This document shows, one piece after another, positions 55,256 through 63,827 of a stretch of DNA of 64,000 bases. The stretch comes from VRUE01 sp963697805 (GTDB lineage: Bacteria > Actinomycetota > Thermoleophilia > Solirubrobacterales > 70-9), in contig CAVOPB010000002.1 of NCBI GenBank assembly GCA_963697805.1, positions 930,001-994,000 on the forward strand, given 5' to 3'. The stretch's first letter is position 1, and the number at the start of each line of letters is the position of its first letter. The notes beneath the pieces are model-generated. The model saw nothing but the letters and a program-made list of their open reading frames with translations, had not been told where the DNA came from and made no database searches. Made by a program: the position numbers and the translations under genes.

Positions 55256-56950
55256 ATGGGGTTCCTGACGCCGACAGAGCCGCCGTTCGAGATCGGCGAG
55301 TGGCGGCGGCTCTCGCACCTGGAGCGGATCAAGCCGCTCGCCCAGGACTGGGCGGTCAACGGGTTCGGGACCCCGATCGCCGTCTACCTCCTCTACGTCG
55401 TCAAGCTGATCCTCTACGCCGGCGGGGGCCTGCTCGTGATCTCGGCCACGACTCCTGGGCTCGGGTTGGGCGATCTCAGCAGCTGGTGGACCGAACCGAT
55501 CGTCTTCGAGAAGGCGGTCGTCTGGACGATGCTCTGGGAGGTCCTGGGCCTCGGCGCCGGCTCGCTGCCGCTGACGCTGCGGTTCTCGCCGATGATCGGC
55601 GGGGTCCTCTACTGGCTGCGGCCGGGGACGGTAAGGCTGCCGCCCTGGCCCGACCAGGTGCCGCTCACCCGCGGCAACCGGCGCACGATCCTCGACGTCG
55701 GGCTCTACGCGGGCCTGATCGCCAGTCTGCCCTTCCTCCTGATCGTCGGCGAGACCGGAGCGGGCGCCGGGCGGCTCGACCCCCTCGAGGTCGGGGTCGC
55801 GCTCGCCTTCCTCGTGACCCTCGGGCTCCGCGACAAGGTCCCGTTCCTCGCTGCCCGGGCCGAGGTCTACGGCAACCTGATGATCGTCTTCCTCTTCCCG
55901 CTGACGAACATGATCGTCGCCTGCCAGCTGATCTTCATCTGCATCTGGTGGGGGGCGGCGTCGTCGAAGCTCAACCACCACTTCCCGTTCGTCGTCACGG
56001 TGATGATCAGCAACACGCCGTGGAACCGTTGGCGGGCGGCGAAGCGGCGCCTCTACCGCGACCACCCGCGGGACCTGCTGCCCTCATCGACCGGCGCCCT
56101 CGCCGCGCACCTCGGGACCGTGATCGAGTTCACCCTGCCGCTGATCCTGCTCGTCTCGGCGGGCGGGACGATCGGGACGATCGCCGTCGCCGGGATGATC
56201 ATCTTCCACCTCCACATCCTCTCCACCTTCCCACTGGCTGTGCCGCTGGAGTGGAACATCTTCATGATCTTCGGCCTGCTGTTCCTGTTCGGGCACTACG
56301 GGGCGACCTCGTTCTCGACCGTCGATGACCCGCTCCTGATCGCGATCCTCGCGGTCACCTGCGTCGGCTTCCCGATCCTCGGAAACTTCCGCCCCGACCT
56401 GGTCTCGTTCCTGCCATCGATGCGCTACTACGCCGGCAACTGGGCGACAAGCCAGTGGCTGTTCCGGCATGGGTCCGAGAAGCGCCTCGACGAGGGGATC
56501 GTCAAGTCGGCGCCGATCGTCACCGAGCAGCTCGCAAAGTTCTACGAGGAGGAGCTGATCGACGTCCTCGTCTACAAAGGGCTCGCCTTCCGCTCGATGC
56601 ACTCCCATGGCCGGGCGCTGAACGGCCTCAGCGCCCGAGCCGTCGACGACATCGAGGACTACGACGTCCGCGAGGGCGAGCTCGTCGCCGGCGTCGTCCT
56701 CGGCTACAACTTCGGCGACGGCCACTTCCACGACCAGCGGCTGCTCGCGGCGGTGCAGGAGCGCTGCGACTTCGCTGAGGGGGAGCTGCGGGTCGTCACC
56801 CTCGAGTCGCAGCCGGCGAACGACGGGCGCCAGCACTACCGGATCTTCGACGCGGCCGCCGGGCTGGTCGAGGAGGGCCATGTCCGCGTCGCCGACATGA
56901 TCGTGCAGCAGCCCTGGCTCGACGGGCGCCCGTTCCCCGTGTATGACTGA
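55256..56950 (+). CDS. DUF3556 multi-span membrane protein
   Basis: 564 residues. About eight to ten spans in the first 390 residues and a soluble C-terminal domain of about 160. The N-terminal FLTPTEPPFEIGEWRRLSHLERIKPLAQDW is characteristic of DUF3556, known in mycobacteria and relatives. SSKLNHHFPFVVTVMISNTP carries paired His within the membrane region. The function is unknown. It begins after TAGGTT (55239-55244) and a GGGAG site and overlaps the next gene by eight bases. Confidence 0.8.
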   Translation: MGFLTPTEPPFEIGEWRRLSHLERIKPLAQDWAVNGFGTPIAVYLLYVVKLILYAGGGLLVISATTPGLGLGDLSSWWTEPIVFEKAVVWTMLWEVLGLGAGSLPLTLRFSPMIGGVLYWLRPGTVRLPPWPDQVPLTRGNRRTILDVGLYAGLIASLPFLLIVGETGAGAGRLDPLEVGVALAFLVTLGLRDKVPFLAARAEVYGNLMIVFLFPLTNMIVACQLIFICIWWGAASSKLNHHFPFVVTVMISNTPWNRWRAAKRRLYRDHPRDLLPSSTGALAAHLGTVIEFTLPLILLVSAGGTIGTIAVAGMIIFHLHILSTFPLAVPLEWNIFMIFGLLFLFGHYGATSFSTVDDPLLIAILAVTCVGFPILGNFRPDLVSFLPSMRYYAGNWATSQWLFRHGSEKRLDEGIVKSAPIVTEQLAKFYEEELIDVLVYKGLAFRSMHSHGRALNGLSARAVDDIEDYDVREGELVAGVVLGYNFGDGHFHDQRLLAAVQERCDFAEGELRVVTLESQPANDGRQHYRIFDAAAGLVEEGHVRVADMIVQQPWLDGRPFPVYD

Positions 56951-58358
56951 CGCGATCGTCGTCGGCGCCGGGCCGAACGGCCTCGCCTGCGCCGCGACCC
57001 TGGCCCGGGCCGGGGTGGAGGTGACCGTGATCGAGGCCGCCGATACGGTCGGCGGCGGCACCCGCAGCAGCGAGCTGACCGTCCCGGGCGTGATCCACGA
57101 CGAGTGCTCGGCCACCCACCCGCTCGTCGTCGACTCCCCGGCCCTCGCCGGCCTCGACCTCGAACGGCACGGCCTCGAGTGGGCCTGGACCGAGGTCGAC
57201 CTCGCCCATCCCCTCGACGACGGCTCCGCGCCGCAGATGGTGCGCTCGATCGAGGAGACGGCCGCGGGCCTCGGCGAGGCCGGACGGGCCTGGAAGCGCA
57301 CGTTCGGGCCATCCTCGGCGTGCTTCGACGAGCTGACGGAGGACATCCTGGTGCCGTTCCTCCACCCGCCCCGGCACCCGATCCGGCTTGCCCGCTTCGG
57401 GGTCCGGGCGGCGATGCCGGCGACGCTGCTGGCGCGCACGCTCGGCAGCGACGAGGCGCGGGCGCTGTTCGGCGGCGTCGCTGCCCACTCGTTCAGCCCC
57501 CAGGGCGGGCTCTTCAGCTCGGCGGTGGGGTTGGCGCTGATCTCGGCCTGCCACCGCTACGGCTGGCCGGTCGCGCGGGGCGGGTCGCAGGCGATCGCCG
57601 ACGCGCTCGCAGGGATCGTACGGGAGAGCGGCGGCACGATCGAGACCGGGCGGCCCGTCCGAGCCTTCTCCGAGCTGCCGGAGGCCGACGCGGTCGTCTT
57701 CGACCTCGCCCCGGCGGCGGTCGCCGACCTCGCCGGGAGCCGGATCTCGGCCTGCGCCGATCGCGGCCTCCGCCACTACCGACACGGCCCGGGCGCGTTC
57801 AAGGTCGACCTCGCTGTCGCGGGCGGGGTGCCCTGGACGGCCGAGGCGCCACGCCGCGCCGGGACCGTCCACGCGATCGGCTCCTACGAGGAGATCGTCG
57901 CCGCCGAGCGCGAGGTCAACCGCGGGCGGATGCCGGAGCGGCCGTTCGTCCTCGTCGGCCAGCAGTACCTCGCCGACCCGGGCCGCTCCGCGGGCGACGT
58001 TCACCCGGTCTGGTCCTACTGCCACGTTCCCAGCGGCTACCCGGGCGACGCGACCGAGGCGGTCCTCGACCAGATCGAACGGTTCGCCCCGGGGCTGCGC
58101 GAGCGGATCGTCGGCCGCCATATCCGCTCCGCGGCCGACCTCGAGGCCCACAACGCCAACTACGTCGGCGGCGACATCATCACCGGCGCGACCAACGGGA
58201 TCCAATCGTTCCTGCGGCCGCGGCTCGCGCTCGACCCCTACTCGGCCGGCGGGCCCGGCCTCTACATCTGCTCCGCCGCGACGCCGCCCGGCGCCGGGGC
58301 GCACGGGATGTGCGGGTACAACGCGGCCCGGTCGGTGCTCCGGAATCTCACGGACTGA
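56943..58358 (+). CDS. Phytoene-desaturase-like FAD oxidoreductase
   Basis: 471 residues, amine-oxidase superfamily (COG1233). FAD loop AIVVGAGPNGLACAATLARAG, then ADTVGGGTRSSELT, a GLALISACHRYGWPVARGGS region and the C-terminal FAD block YICSAATPPGAGAHGMCGYN. It resembles actinobacterial CrtI/PYROXD2-like proteins of unknown substrate. Translation is coupled to the DUF3556 gene through an eight-base overlap. The end overlaps the convergent repeat-protein gene by 11 bases. Confidence 0.87.
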   Translation: MTDAIVVGAGPNGLACAATLARAGVEVTVIEAADTVGGGTRSSELTVPGVIHDECSATHPLVVDSPALAGLDLERHGLEWAWTEVDLAHPLDDGSAPQMVRSIEETAAGLGEAGRAWKRTFGPSSACFDELTEDILVPFLHPPRHPIRLARFGVRAAMPATLLARTLGSDEARALFGGVAAHSFSPQGGLFSSAVGLALISACHRYGWPVARGGSQAIADALAGIVRESGGTIETGRPVRAFSELPEADAVVFDLAPAAVADLAGSRISACADRGLRHYRHGPGAFKVDLAVAGGVPWTAEAPRRAGTVHAIGSYEEIVAAEREVNRGRMPERPFVLVGQQYLADPGRSAGDVHPVWSYCHVPSGYPGDATEAVLDQIERFAPGLRERIVGRHIRSAADLEAHNANYVGGDIITGATNGIQSFLRPRLALDPYSAGGPGLYICSAATPPGAGAHGMCGYNAARSVLRNLTD

Positions 58359-60225
58359 CCACCGTGAACCGCGCGTACTTGGTCTTCGACTTGAGGCCGC
58401 CGGTGTCGGTCGCAACCAGGGCGGCACGGTAGCGGCCGGACGCCAGGCCCCTGCCGCTGAACTTGACCCGGTTGCCGCCCTTCTTCCCTTTCCGCGTCAG
58501 GGGTTTCGAGTGGAGCCGCACGTAGCGGATCTTGCCGCCGCTCCGGCGCCGCCGCTCGAGGGCGATCCTGACCCGGGCGCGCTCTGAGAGCCGGAACCGC
58601 AGCCTCGAGCCCTCCCGCACCCTGGCGCCATGGGCCGCTCCTCCCCTCGGCGCGAAGGCGGCCGGCTTGAACCTCACCTTGCTGATCGTGACCGGGGTCA
58701 CGTCCTTGATTTCGATCGTCCGGCGCTCGGTTGTCGCCTGGCCGGCAGGGTCGGTTGCCGTGACGACGATCGTGCGCCGGCCACCGGTGTCCCTGAAGGT
58801 GTGTTTGACGGCGGTGCCGCTCGCCGCGCGCCCGTCGCCGAACTTCCACTCGACCGCGGCACCGAACACATCGAAGACGCCGGTCGCGAACGACGCCGCT
58901 TTGCCGGTTTTCGCTTTCGCCGGGACCGAGAGCGAGCGGAACACCGGCGGAACCCCGTCGTAGCCGCTCGCCTTGAGAGTCAAGTTGGGGCCGCCACCCT
59001 TATGGCCATGGAGGACGAGGAAATTCCCGGTTCCGTCGCCCGACAGATCCAGCCCGGCTGTGTCCTGGCCAGGCGGGGTGAGCGTGGTCGCCGAGCCGAA
59101 CGCTCCCGCCGGGCTGCGCAATGCCGCCATCGCCGGGTTCGGGTCGTCCCCACCTCCCTGCCAGAGGAACATCATGCTGCCATCGGTCGCGAATTGGGCC
59201 TCGTCTGCAAACCCATCCGCGTTCACAGGCGCTGCGGCCGGGGCGAATGGCCCACCGGGCGGGGCCGCGGCGGCCCGCATCAGATTGCCTCCGGCACCGT
59301 CTCTCCAGGCGGTGAATGCGACCCCGGTCGGATCGATCGCAGCAATCGGGAAACCAGACTCGAACCCTGGGGTCGACATCGTGACCGCCGGGCCGAAAAA
59401 TTCCCCCCCGGGCTCGGCGAGGGCGGTTTCCACGAGCTGGTTCGTCCCGTTGTACCGCTCCCAGACGAGCAGCGCCCTGCCGCCGGGGGCGACCGCCTCG
59501 CGGACGAAGAACACTCCGCTCGCGGAGACGGGTTCGTCGACGCCGAAGTCGCCACCGGCCGGCCGCCGGGCCGATCGTACAGGCCCCCCCACGCCCGTCG
59601 TCCAGGCGGCGATCGCGGTCCCGTCGGCGGCGAACTCGACCTGCGGAGACTGGGCCATGGTCGATGAGATCTCCTGCTGATCCCCGTACTCCCCTCCGGC
59701 CGGTCGGAATACATAGGCGAGGTGGAAGTCTCCGCCCGGGGCGCGAGCGAAAACCGTGAGGGCGTCTCCGGCCGCGTCCATTGCCGTCGTCGGCAGCGCG
59801 ACGTGCACTCCGGCGCTGGTGACCTCTGTCGGGGTGGTGAACGCTCCCCCGGCGGGCCGGTAGCTGTAGTAGAGGCGGATGTCGTCTTTGGCCGCATCCA
59901 CCACCCCTCGCCAGGTGAGGATCGCGTTGCCGGCAGGATCGGCGGTCAGGTCGAGGTTCTCGACCCCTACCCCGAAGGGCACCAGGTCGGCGGCGGGGCT
60001 GAAGCTCCCACCGGGGGGCCTGGTCGAGGTCTGGATCTTGCTTCCGGTTTCGGAAAAGACGACCCAGGCGGCGACGGTTTCGCCCTTGGAGGTCACGACG
60101 GCCTGCTGGGCCGTCAGATTCCCTGAAACAAGATCCACTGGGGGAAGCCAGCCACCTGCGTACGCCTCCTCGGGCGGGGCAGCACACGCCGCGAGTATCA
60201 GGGTGACCAACACCCTTGTCCTCAT
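58348..60225 (-). CDS. Secreted beta-propeller-like protein with a PKD domain
   Basis: 625 residues. A signal peptide (1-23), then seven or more repeats of about 50 residues built on RPAGGxF...DxxGxAxxAW (residues 25-410), suggesting a propeller. A PKD domain follows (about 430-510, VEWKFGDGRAASGTAVKHTF), then a basic Ig-like C-terminus (FRLSERARVRIALERRR, LASGRYRAALVATDTGG). No catalytic residues. It is probably a cell-surface or secreted adhesion/binding protein. The transcript is leaderless from TATCCT. Confidence 0.78.
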   Translation of the reverse strand: MRTRVLVTLILAACAAPPEEAYAGGWLPPVDLVSGNLTAQQAVVTSKGETVAAWVVFSETGSKIQTSTRPPGGSFSPAADLVPFGVGVENLDLTADPAGNAILTWRGVVDAAKDDIRLYYSYRPAGGAFTTPTEVTSAGVHVALPTTAMDAAGDALTVFARAPGGDFHLAYVFRPAGGEYGDQQEISSTMAQSPQVEFAADGTAIAAWTTGVGGPVRSARRPAGGDFGVDEPVSASGVFFVREAVAPGGRALLVWERYNGTNQLVETALAEPGGEFFGPAVTMSTPGFESGFPIAAIDPTGVAFTAWRDGAGGNLMRAAAAPPGGPFAPAAAPVNADGFADEAQFATDGSMMFLWQGGGDDPNPAMAALRSPAGAFGSATTLTPPGQDTAGLDLSGDGTGNFLVLHGHKGGGPNLTLKASGYDGVPPVFRSLSVPAKAKTGKAASFATGVFDVFGAAVEWKFGDGRAASGTAVKHTFRDTGGRRTIVVTATDPAGQATTERRTIEIKDVTPVTISKVRFKPAAFAPRGGAAHGARVREGSRLRFRLSERARVRIALERRRRSGGKIRYVRLHSKPLTRKGKKGGNRVKFSGRGLASGRYRAALVATDTGGLKSKTKYARFTVVSP

Positions 60226-60232
60226 CCCAACG

Positions 60233-60238
60233 AGGATA
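60233..60238 (-). promoter_or_regulatory. Leaderless -10 box of the propeller/PKD gene
   Basis: Minus-strand TATCCT ends seven bases before ATG 60225. It sits at the very end of the MocR gene (stop at 60240-60242). Confidence 0.45.
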
Positions 60239-60239
60239 C

Positions 60240-61652
60240 TCAGCCAGACTCAGCCTCGAGCGCCTCGCCGAGCAGTCGCACGCCGTGCTCGATCGCCGGC
60301 TCCGGCAGGTTCGCGAAGCCGAGGACGAGGGCAGGCGGCCCGTCGGCGGTGAAGCGGTGCAGGGAGACGCCCTCGACCCCGACCTCGCGCTCGGCGGCGG
60401 CGGCGATCAGCGACGCCTCGTCGACCTCCGGCGGCAGCTCGACCAGCTCGTAGAGGCCAGCGGCGCCCTCGCCGGGCACGCAGCGCGGCGCCCAGCGCGC
60501 CAGCGCATCGAGCAGCGCATCGCGGCGGCCCTCGTAGCGCAGCCGCATCCGGCGCAGGTGGCGGTCGAGCTCACCGCGGGCGACGAAGTCCTGCAGTGCC
60601 AGCTGCCCGACTGCCTCCGAGCCCGAGTCCTCGATCGTCTTCGCCGAGATCAGCGTCCAGGCGAGCCAGGACGGCGCCAGCATCCAGCCGAGGCGCATCG
60701 CCGGTGCCAGCCGCTTGCTCGCCGAGCCGATCAGGACCACCCGCTCCGGCGCCAGTCCTTGCAGGGCGCCCACACCGCCACGGTCGTAGCGGAACTCGGC
60801 GTCGAAGTCGTCCTCGACGATCAGGCCGTCGCCGGTCTCGGCCCACTCGATCAGCGCCGCCCGGCGCTCGCTGCTCATCACGCAGCCGGTCGGGAACTGG
60901 TGCGCGGGGGTCACGATCACCGCGGTCGCGCCGCTCGCCGCCAGCAGGTCGACGCGCAGGCCCTCCGCGTCGACCGGGACCGCGACGACCTCGAGGCCAG
61001 CCTGTTCGACGATCAGCCGGTGCGGGTGCCAGCCGGGGTCCTCGAGGGCGACCCGCTCGACTTCCTGTGCGGCGAGCCAGCGGCAGAGCAGCGAGAGGCC
61101 CTGGGTGAACCCGGTGCAGATCAGGGTGTGCTCGGGGTCGGTGGCGGCGCCGCGGACGCGCCCGAGGTACTCGGCCAGCGCCTCGCGCAGCTCCGGCACG
61201 CCGCGCGGGTCGGCGTACCCGATCGCCCCGATCGGGGCCTGGCGCCAGGCGGCGCGGAGGGATCGCAGCCAGCGGTCGCGGGGGAACCCGGCAAGGTCGG
61301 GAAGGCCGGGGTGGAAGTGGTAGGCGTAGCTCGGCAGCAGCGAGCGCGCAGGTGCCCGCGGCGCCGAGGCGCGGACCGCGCTCGCGACCCGGACCGGAGC
61401 GCCCTGGCGAGTGTGGAGGTAGCCCTCGGCGGCGAGCTGGCCGTAGGCCTCGGTGACGACCCCGCGCGAGACCCCGAGCTCGCCGGCGAGCGCCCGGCTC
61501 GACGGCAGCCTCGTGCCGGCGGCGAGGCGGCCGGCACGGATGTCGTTTCGCAGTGAGCGCTCGATCTGCTCGTGCAGCGCCACCGGCTCCTCGCGGTCGA
61601 GCCTGAGGAGGAGTTCCGGGCCCCCGCCAACTGGCCCATCCGACAATGCCAT
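60240..61652 (-). CDS. MocR-type GntR/aminotransferase-fusion regulator
   Basis: 470 residues. An N-terminal GntR winged helix (about 15-85; ALHEQIERSLRNDIRAGRLA, LPSSRALAGELGVSRGVVTEAY) is fused to a fold-type I aminotransferase domain (about 110-460). PLP sites: TGFTQGLSLLCRWL, VEDDFDAEFRYD and the Schiff-base Lys in GSASKRLAPAMRLGW. Such proteins sense PLP or an amine and often control the adjacent divergent gene, here an FAD oxidoreductase. The -10 box TACAGT lies inside the inverted repeat upstream. Confidence 0.9.
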   Translation of the reverse strand: MALSDGPVGGGPELLLRLDREEPVALHEQIERSLRNDIRAGRLAAGTRLPSSRALAGELGVSRGVVTEAYGQLAAEGYLHTRQGAPVRVASAVRASAPRAPARSLLPSYAYHFHPGLPDLAGFPRDRWLRSLRAAWRQAPIGAIGYADPRGVPELREALAEYLGRVRGAATDPEHTLICTGFTQGLSLLCRWLAAQEVERVALEDPGWHPHRLIVEQAGLEVVAVPVDAEGLRVDLLAASGATAVIVTPAHQFPTGCVMSSERRAALIEWAETGDGLIVEDDFDAEFRYDRGGVGALQGLAPERVVLIGSASKRLAPAMRLGWMLAPSWLAWTLISAKTIEDSGSEAVGQLALQDFVARGELDRHLRRMRLRYEGRRDALLDALARWAPRCVPGEGAAGLYELVELPPEVDEASLIAAAAEREVGVEGVSLHRFTADGPPALVLGFANLPEPAIEHGVRLLGEALEAESG

Positions 61653-61653
61653 T

Positions 61654-61677
61654 ACTGGAACTGTATATCGGACCAGT
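61654..61677. promoter_or_regulatory. MocR operator candidate with embedded promoter
   Basis: ACTGG (61654-61658) and CCAGT (61673-61677) form an inverted repeat across 14 bases. Within it, minus-strand TACAGT (61660-61665) ends seven bases before the MocR ATG at 61652. AGGAGG (61710-61715) just before the divergent ATG 61724 is that gene's ribosome-binding site. Confidence 0.5.
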
Positions 61678-61723
61678 GAGCGTCTAACTTTCGCTCATCA
61701 GGCATCCTCAAGGAGGTCGCACG

Positions 61724-62887
61724 ATGAGCGGGATATCGATTGTCGGAGGCGGAATCGCGGGGCTGGTCGCGGCGATCACCAGCGCCGAGGCCGAGGCCGA
61801 GGTGACCCTCTTCGAGGGGCACGATGACCTCGGCGGGCGCGCCCGCAGCGCCGAGGGCCCGTACAAGGCGAATCTCGGGCCGCACGTCCTCTACAAGGAC
61901 GGGCCGTTCTGCCGCTGGCTCCGCGACCGCGACCTGATGCCGGTCACCCGCGGGGTGCCGCTGGCGCCGATCCGGTTCCGCTGGGAGGGCGATCTGCGCC
62001 GGACCCCGCCGCTGGCGACGGCCCCGGCCGTCCTGCGGCTGCGTGGCCGCCAGGCGCCCGCCGACCGCGATTTCCGCGGCTGGGCGACCGACCACACCGA
62101 CGCCCGGACCGCCCAGATCCTCTCCGCGGCCGCCGGCGTCTACACCTTCCATCACGACCCCGGAGAGCTCTCGGCCGAGTTCGTCTGGGGCCGCACCGTC
62201 CGCACGCTGCTCAACGCGCCGCCCCCGGCGCGCTACGTGACCGGCGGCTGGAACGCCCTGGTCGAGTTGCTCGCGGGCCGTGCCCGTCAGCTCGGCGTCC
62301 GGATCGAGACCGGCCACTGCCTCACCTCGCTGCCGGAGCCGCCGGTGATCGTCGCCACCGAGATCCGCCAGGCGCGCGAGCTGCTCGGCGAAGACTCGCT
62401 CGAGTGGCCGAGCGGACGCACGGTCTGCCTCGATCTCGGGATCGAGCACCGCCGCGGCGACCCGTTCGTCGTCTCCGACCTCGACGACGCGGGCTGGTTC
62501 GAGCGCTACAGCGCCGCCGACTCCAGCCTCGCGCCCGACGGCGAGGAGCTGATTCAGGCGCAGATGCCGATCCGCCCCGACGAGAGTCCCGACCAGGCGT
62601 GCCTGCGGCTCGAGAAGCTGATCGACCTCGCGCTGCCGGATTGGCGCGAGCGCGAGACCTGGCGCCGGCGGACGGTGATGGACGGGCGCAGCGGCGCCCT
62701 CGACTTCCCCGGAACCAGCTGGAGCGATCGCCCGGCGGTCGACCGCGGCGACGGCGTCTTCGTCGCCGGCGACATGATGGCCTCGCCGGGCCTGCTCTCC
62801 GAGGTCGCCTGGGGGAGCGGCGTCGAGGCGGCGCGCGGTGCGGTCGAGACGCTCGCCCCGAGCCGCCCGGCGCTGCGGGCCGCCTGA
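61724..62887 (+). CDS. FAD/NAD(P)-binding oxidoreductase controlled by MocR
   Basis: 387 residues with an N-terminal FAD loop ISIVGGGIAGLVAAITSAEA, a second contact FEGHDDLGGRARS and a C-terminal VFVAGDMMASPGLLSEVAWG. It belongs to the amine-oxidase/protoporphyrinogen-oxidase-like superfamily, but the middle is divergent and I cannot name a substrate. It has a good AGGAGG ribosome-binding site nine bases upstream. The divergent MocR regulator implies that an amine or PLP-reactive compound induces it. Confidence 0.8.
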   Translation: MSGISIVGGGIAGLVAAITSAEAEAEVTLFEGHDDLGGRARSAEGPYKANLGPHVLYKDGPFCRWLRDRDLMPVTRGVPLAPIRFRWEGDLRRTPPLATAPAVLRLRGRQAPADRDFRGWATDHTDARTAQILSAAAGVYTFHHDPGELSAEFVWGRTVRTLLNAPPPARYVTGGWNALVELLAGRARQLGVRIETGHCLTSLPEPPVIVATEIRQARELLGEDSLEWPSGRTVCLDLGIEHRRGDPFVVSDLDDAGWFERYSAADSSLAPDGEELIQAQMPIRPDESPDQACLRLEKLIDLALPDWRERETWRRRTVMDGRSGALDFPGTSWSDRPAVDRGDGVFVAGDMMASPGLLSEVAWGSGVEAARGAVETLAPSRPALRAA

Positions 62888-62893
62888 GCCCGC

Positions 62894-62931
62894 GAGGCGC
62901 TTTTCCAAACCACAGGTTCGGGAAGGCGCCT
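62894..62931. terminator. Convergent terminator overlapping the exonuclease stop
   Basis: AGGCGC (62895-62900) and GCGCCT (62926-62931) pair, extended by TTTCC against GGGAA, across a 13-base loop. It serves both the oxidoreductase gene and the minus-strand exonuclease gene; the latter's stop codon (62930-62932) lies within the stem. Confidence 0.6.
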
Positions 62932-63790
62932 AGGCGGCGAGGCTCTCGAGCCGCTCGGCGAGGCGGTTCATCCCGCGCTCGCGGGCTGCCGCCGCGGCGC
63001 CCTCCCAATCGCTCTGACGATCGGGTGGACGCTCGACGCCGGCGTCGCGGAGGGTTGCGATGTCCTTGAAGGCGAGCAATTCATCGCGGGCGTCGAGCAG
63101 GGCGCCGCGCAGCTTCGGGCGCTGCTCGCGGATCGCGTTCTCGAGCACCCCCTCGAGCGAGCCGTGGCGGCGGAGGAGGTCGGCGGCGGTCTTCTCGCCG
63201 ACGCCCTTCGCCCCAGGGATCCCGTCCGAGGGGTCGCCGCGTAAAGCGATGAAGTCGGGGACCTGCCCGGGGTCGATGCCGTAGCGCTCACGGACTCCGT
63301 CCGGGGTCACCTCTTCGGCGCCTTTGCCCCCGGTACGGACGTAGAGGACCGTCACCCGCTCGCCGGCGCACTGGTACATGTCGCGGTCGCCGGTCAGGAG
63401 CAGCGCGCGGCCGCCCGCCTCCGCCTCGAGCCGGGCGTAGGTGCCGAGCAGGTCGTCGGCCTCGAGCGATTCGCTCCTCGCCACCGTCCAGTCGAAGGCC
63501 TCGAAGAACTCGCGGCAGTCCGCCCACTGCGGCGCCAGCTCGTCGGGCACCTCGTCGCGGTCGGCGTGGTAGGCGGGGAAGAGCTCGGTCCGGTAAGAGG
63601 CGGCGTCGGGGCCGAAGCAGAGGACGACCGCGCGCGGGCTGTGGGTTTCGACCTCGCGCACGATCAGGTTGGCGGCGCCGAGCAGCGCGTTGACAGGGTT
63701 GCCGTCGGGCCCGACGATCGTTTTCGGCAGCGCGTAGAACGCGCGGAACAGCATCGAGGGGGTGTCGACCGCGAGCAGCGGGGCGCTCAT
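62930..63790 (-). CDS. 5'-3' exonuclease (PolA-N / XNI-type flap nuclease)
   Basis: 286 residues from ATG 63790; an upstream in-frame extension runs antisense into the next gene. PIN-like nuclease landmarks: LLAVDTPSMLFRAFYALP, EADDLLGTYARLEAEAGG, LLTGDRDMYQ, then DFIALRGDPSDGIPGAKGVGEKTAADLL with the H3TH motif. Asp clusters for metal binding are intact. It is a stand-alone homologue of the DNA polymerase I 5' nuclease domain, presumably removing RNA primers or flaps. Confidence 0.9.
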   Translation of the reverse strand: MSAPLLAVDTPSMLFRAFYALPKTIVGPDGNPVNALLGAANLIVREVETHSPRAVVLCFGPDAASYRTELFPAYHADRDEVPDELAPQWADCREFFEAFDWTVARSESLEADDLLGTYARLEAEAGGRALLLTGDRDMYQCAGERVTVLYVRTGGKGAEEVTPDGVRERYGIDPGQVPDFIALRGDPSDGIPGAKGVGEKTAADLLRRHGSLEGVLENAIREQRPKLRGALLDARDELLAFKDIATLRDAGVERPPDRQSDWEGAAAAARERGMNRLAERLESLAA

Positions 63791-63797
63791 CCGAAGC

Positions 63798-63803
63798 ACC
63801 CTA
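63798..63803 (-). promoter_or_regulatory. Leaderless -10 box of the exonuclease gene
   Basis: Minus-strand TAGGGT ends seven bases before ATG 63790. Confidence 0.45.
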
Positions 63804-63813
63804 GGGCCTGCGG

Positions 63814-63819
63814 TAGCGT
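63814..63819 (+). promoter_or_regulatory. Leaderless -10 box of the last gene
   Basis: TAGCGT ends eight bases before ATG 63828; the two divergent boxes are 10 bases apart. Confidence 0.45.
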
Positions 63820-63827
63820 CCCTCACG

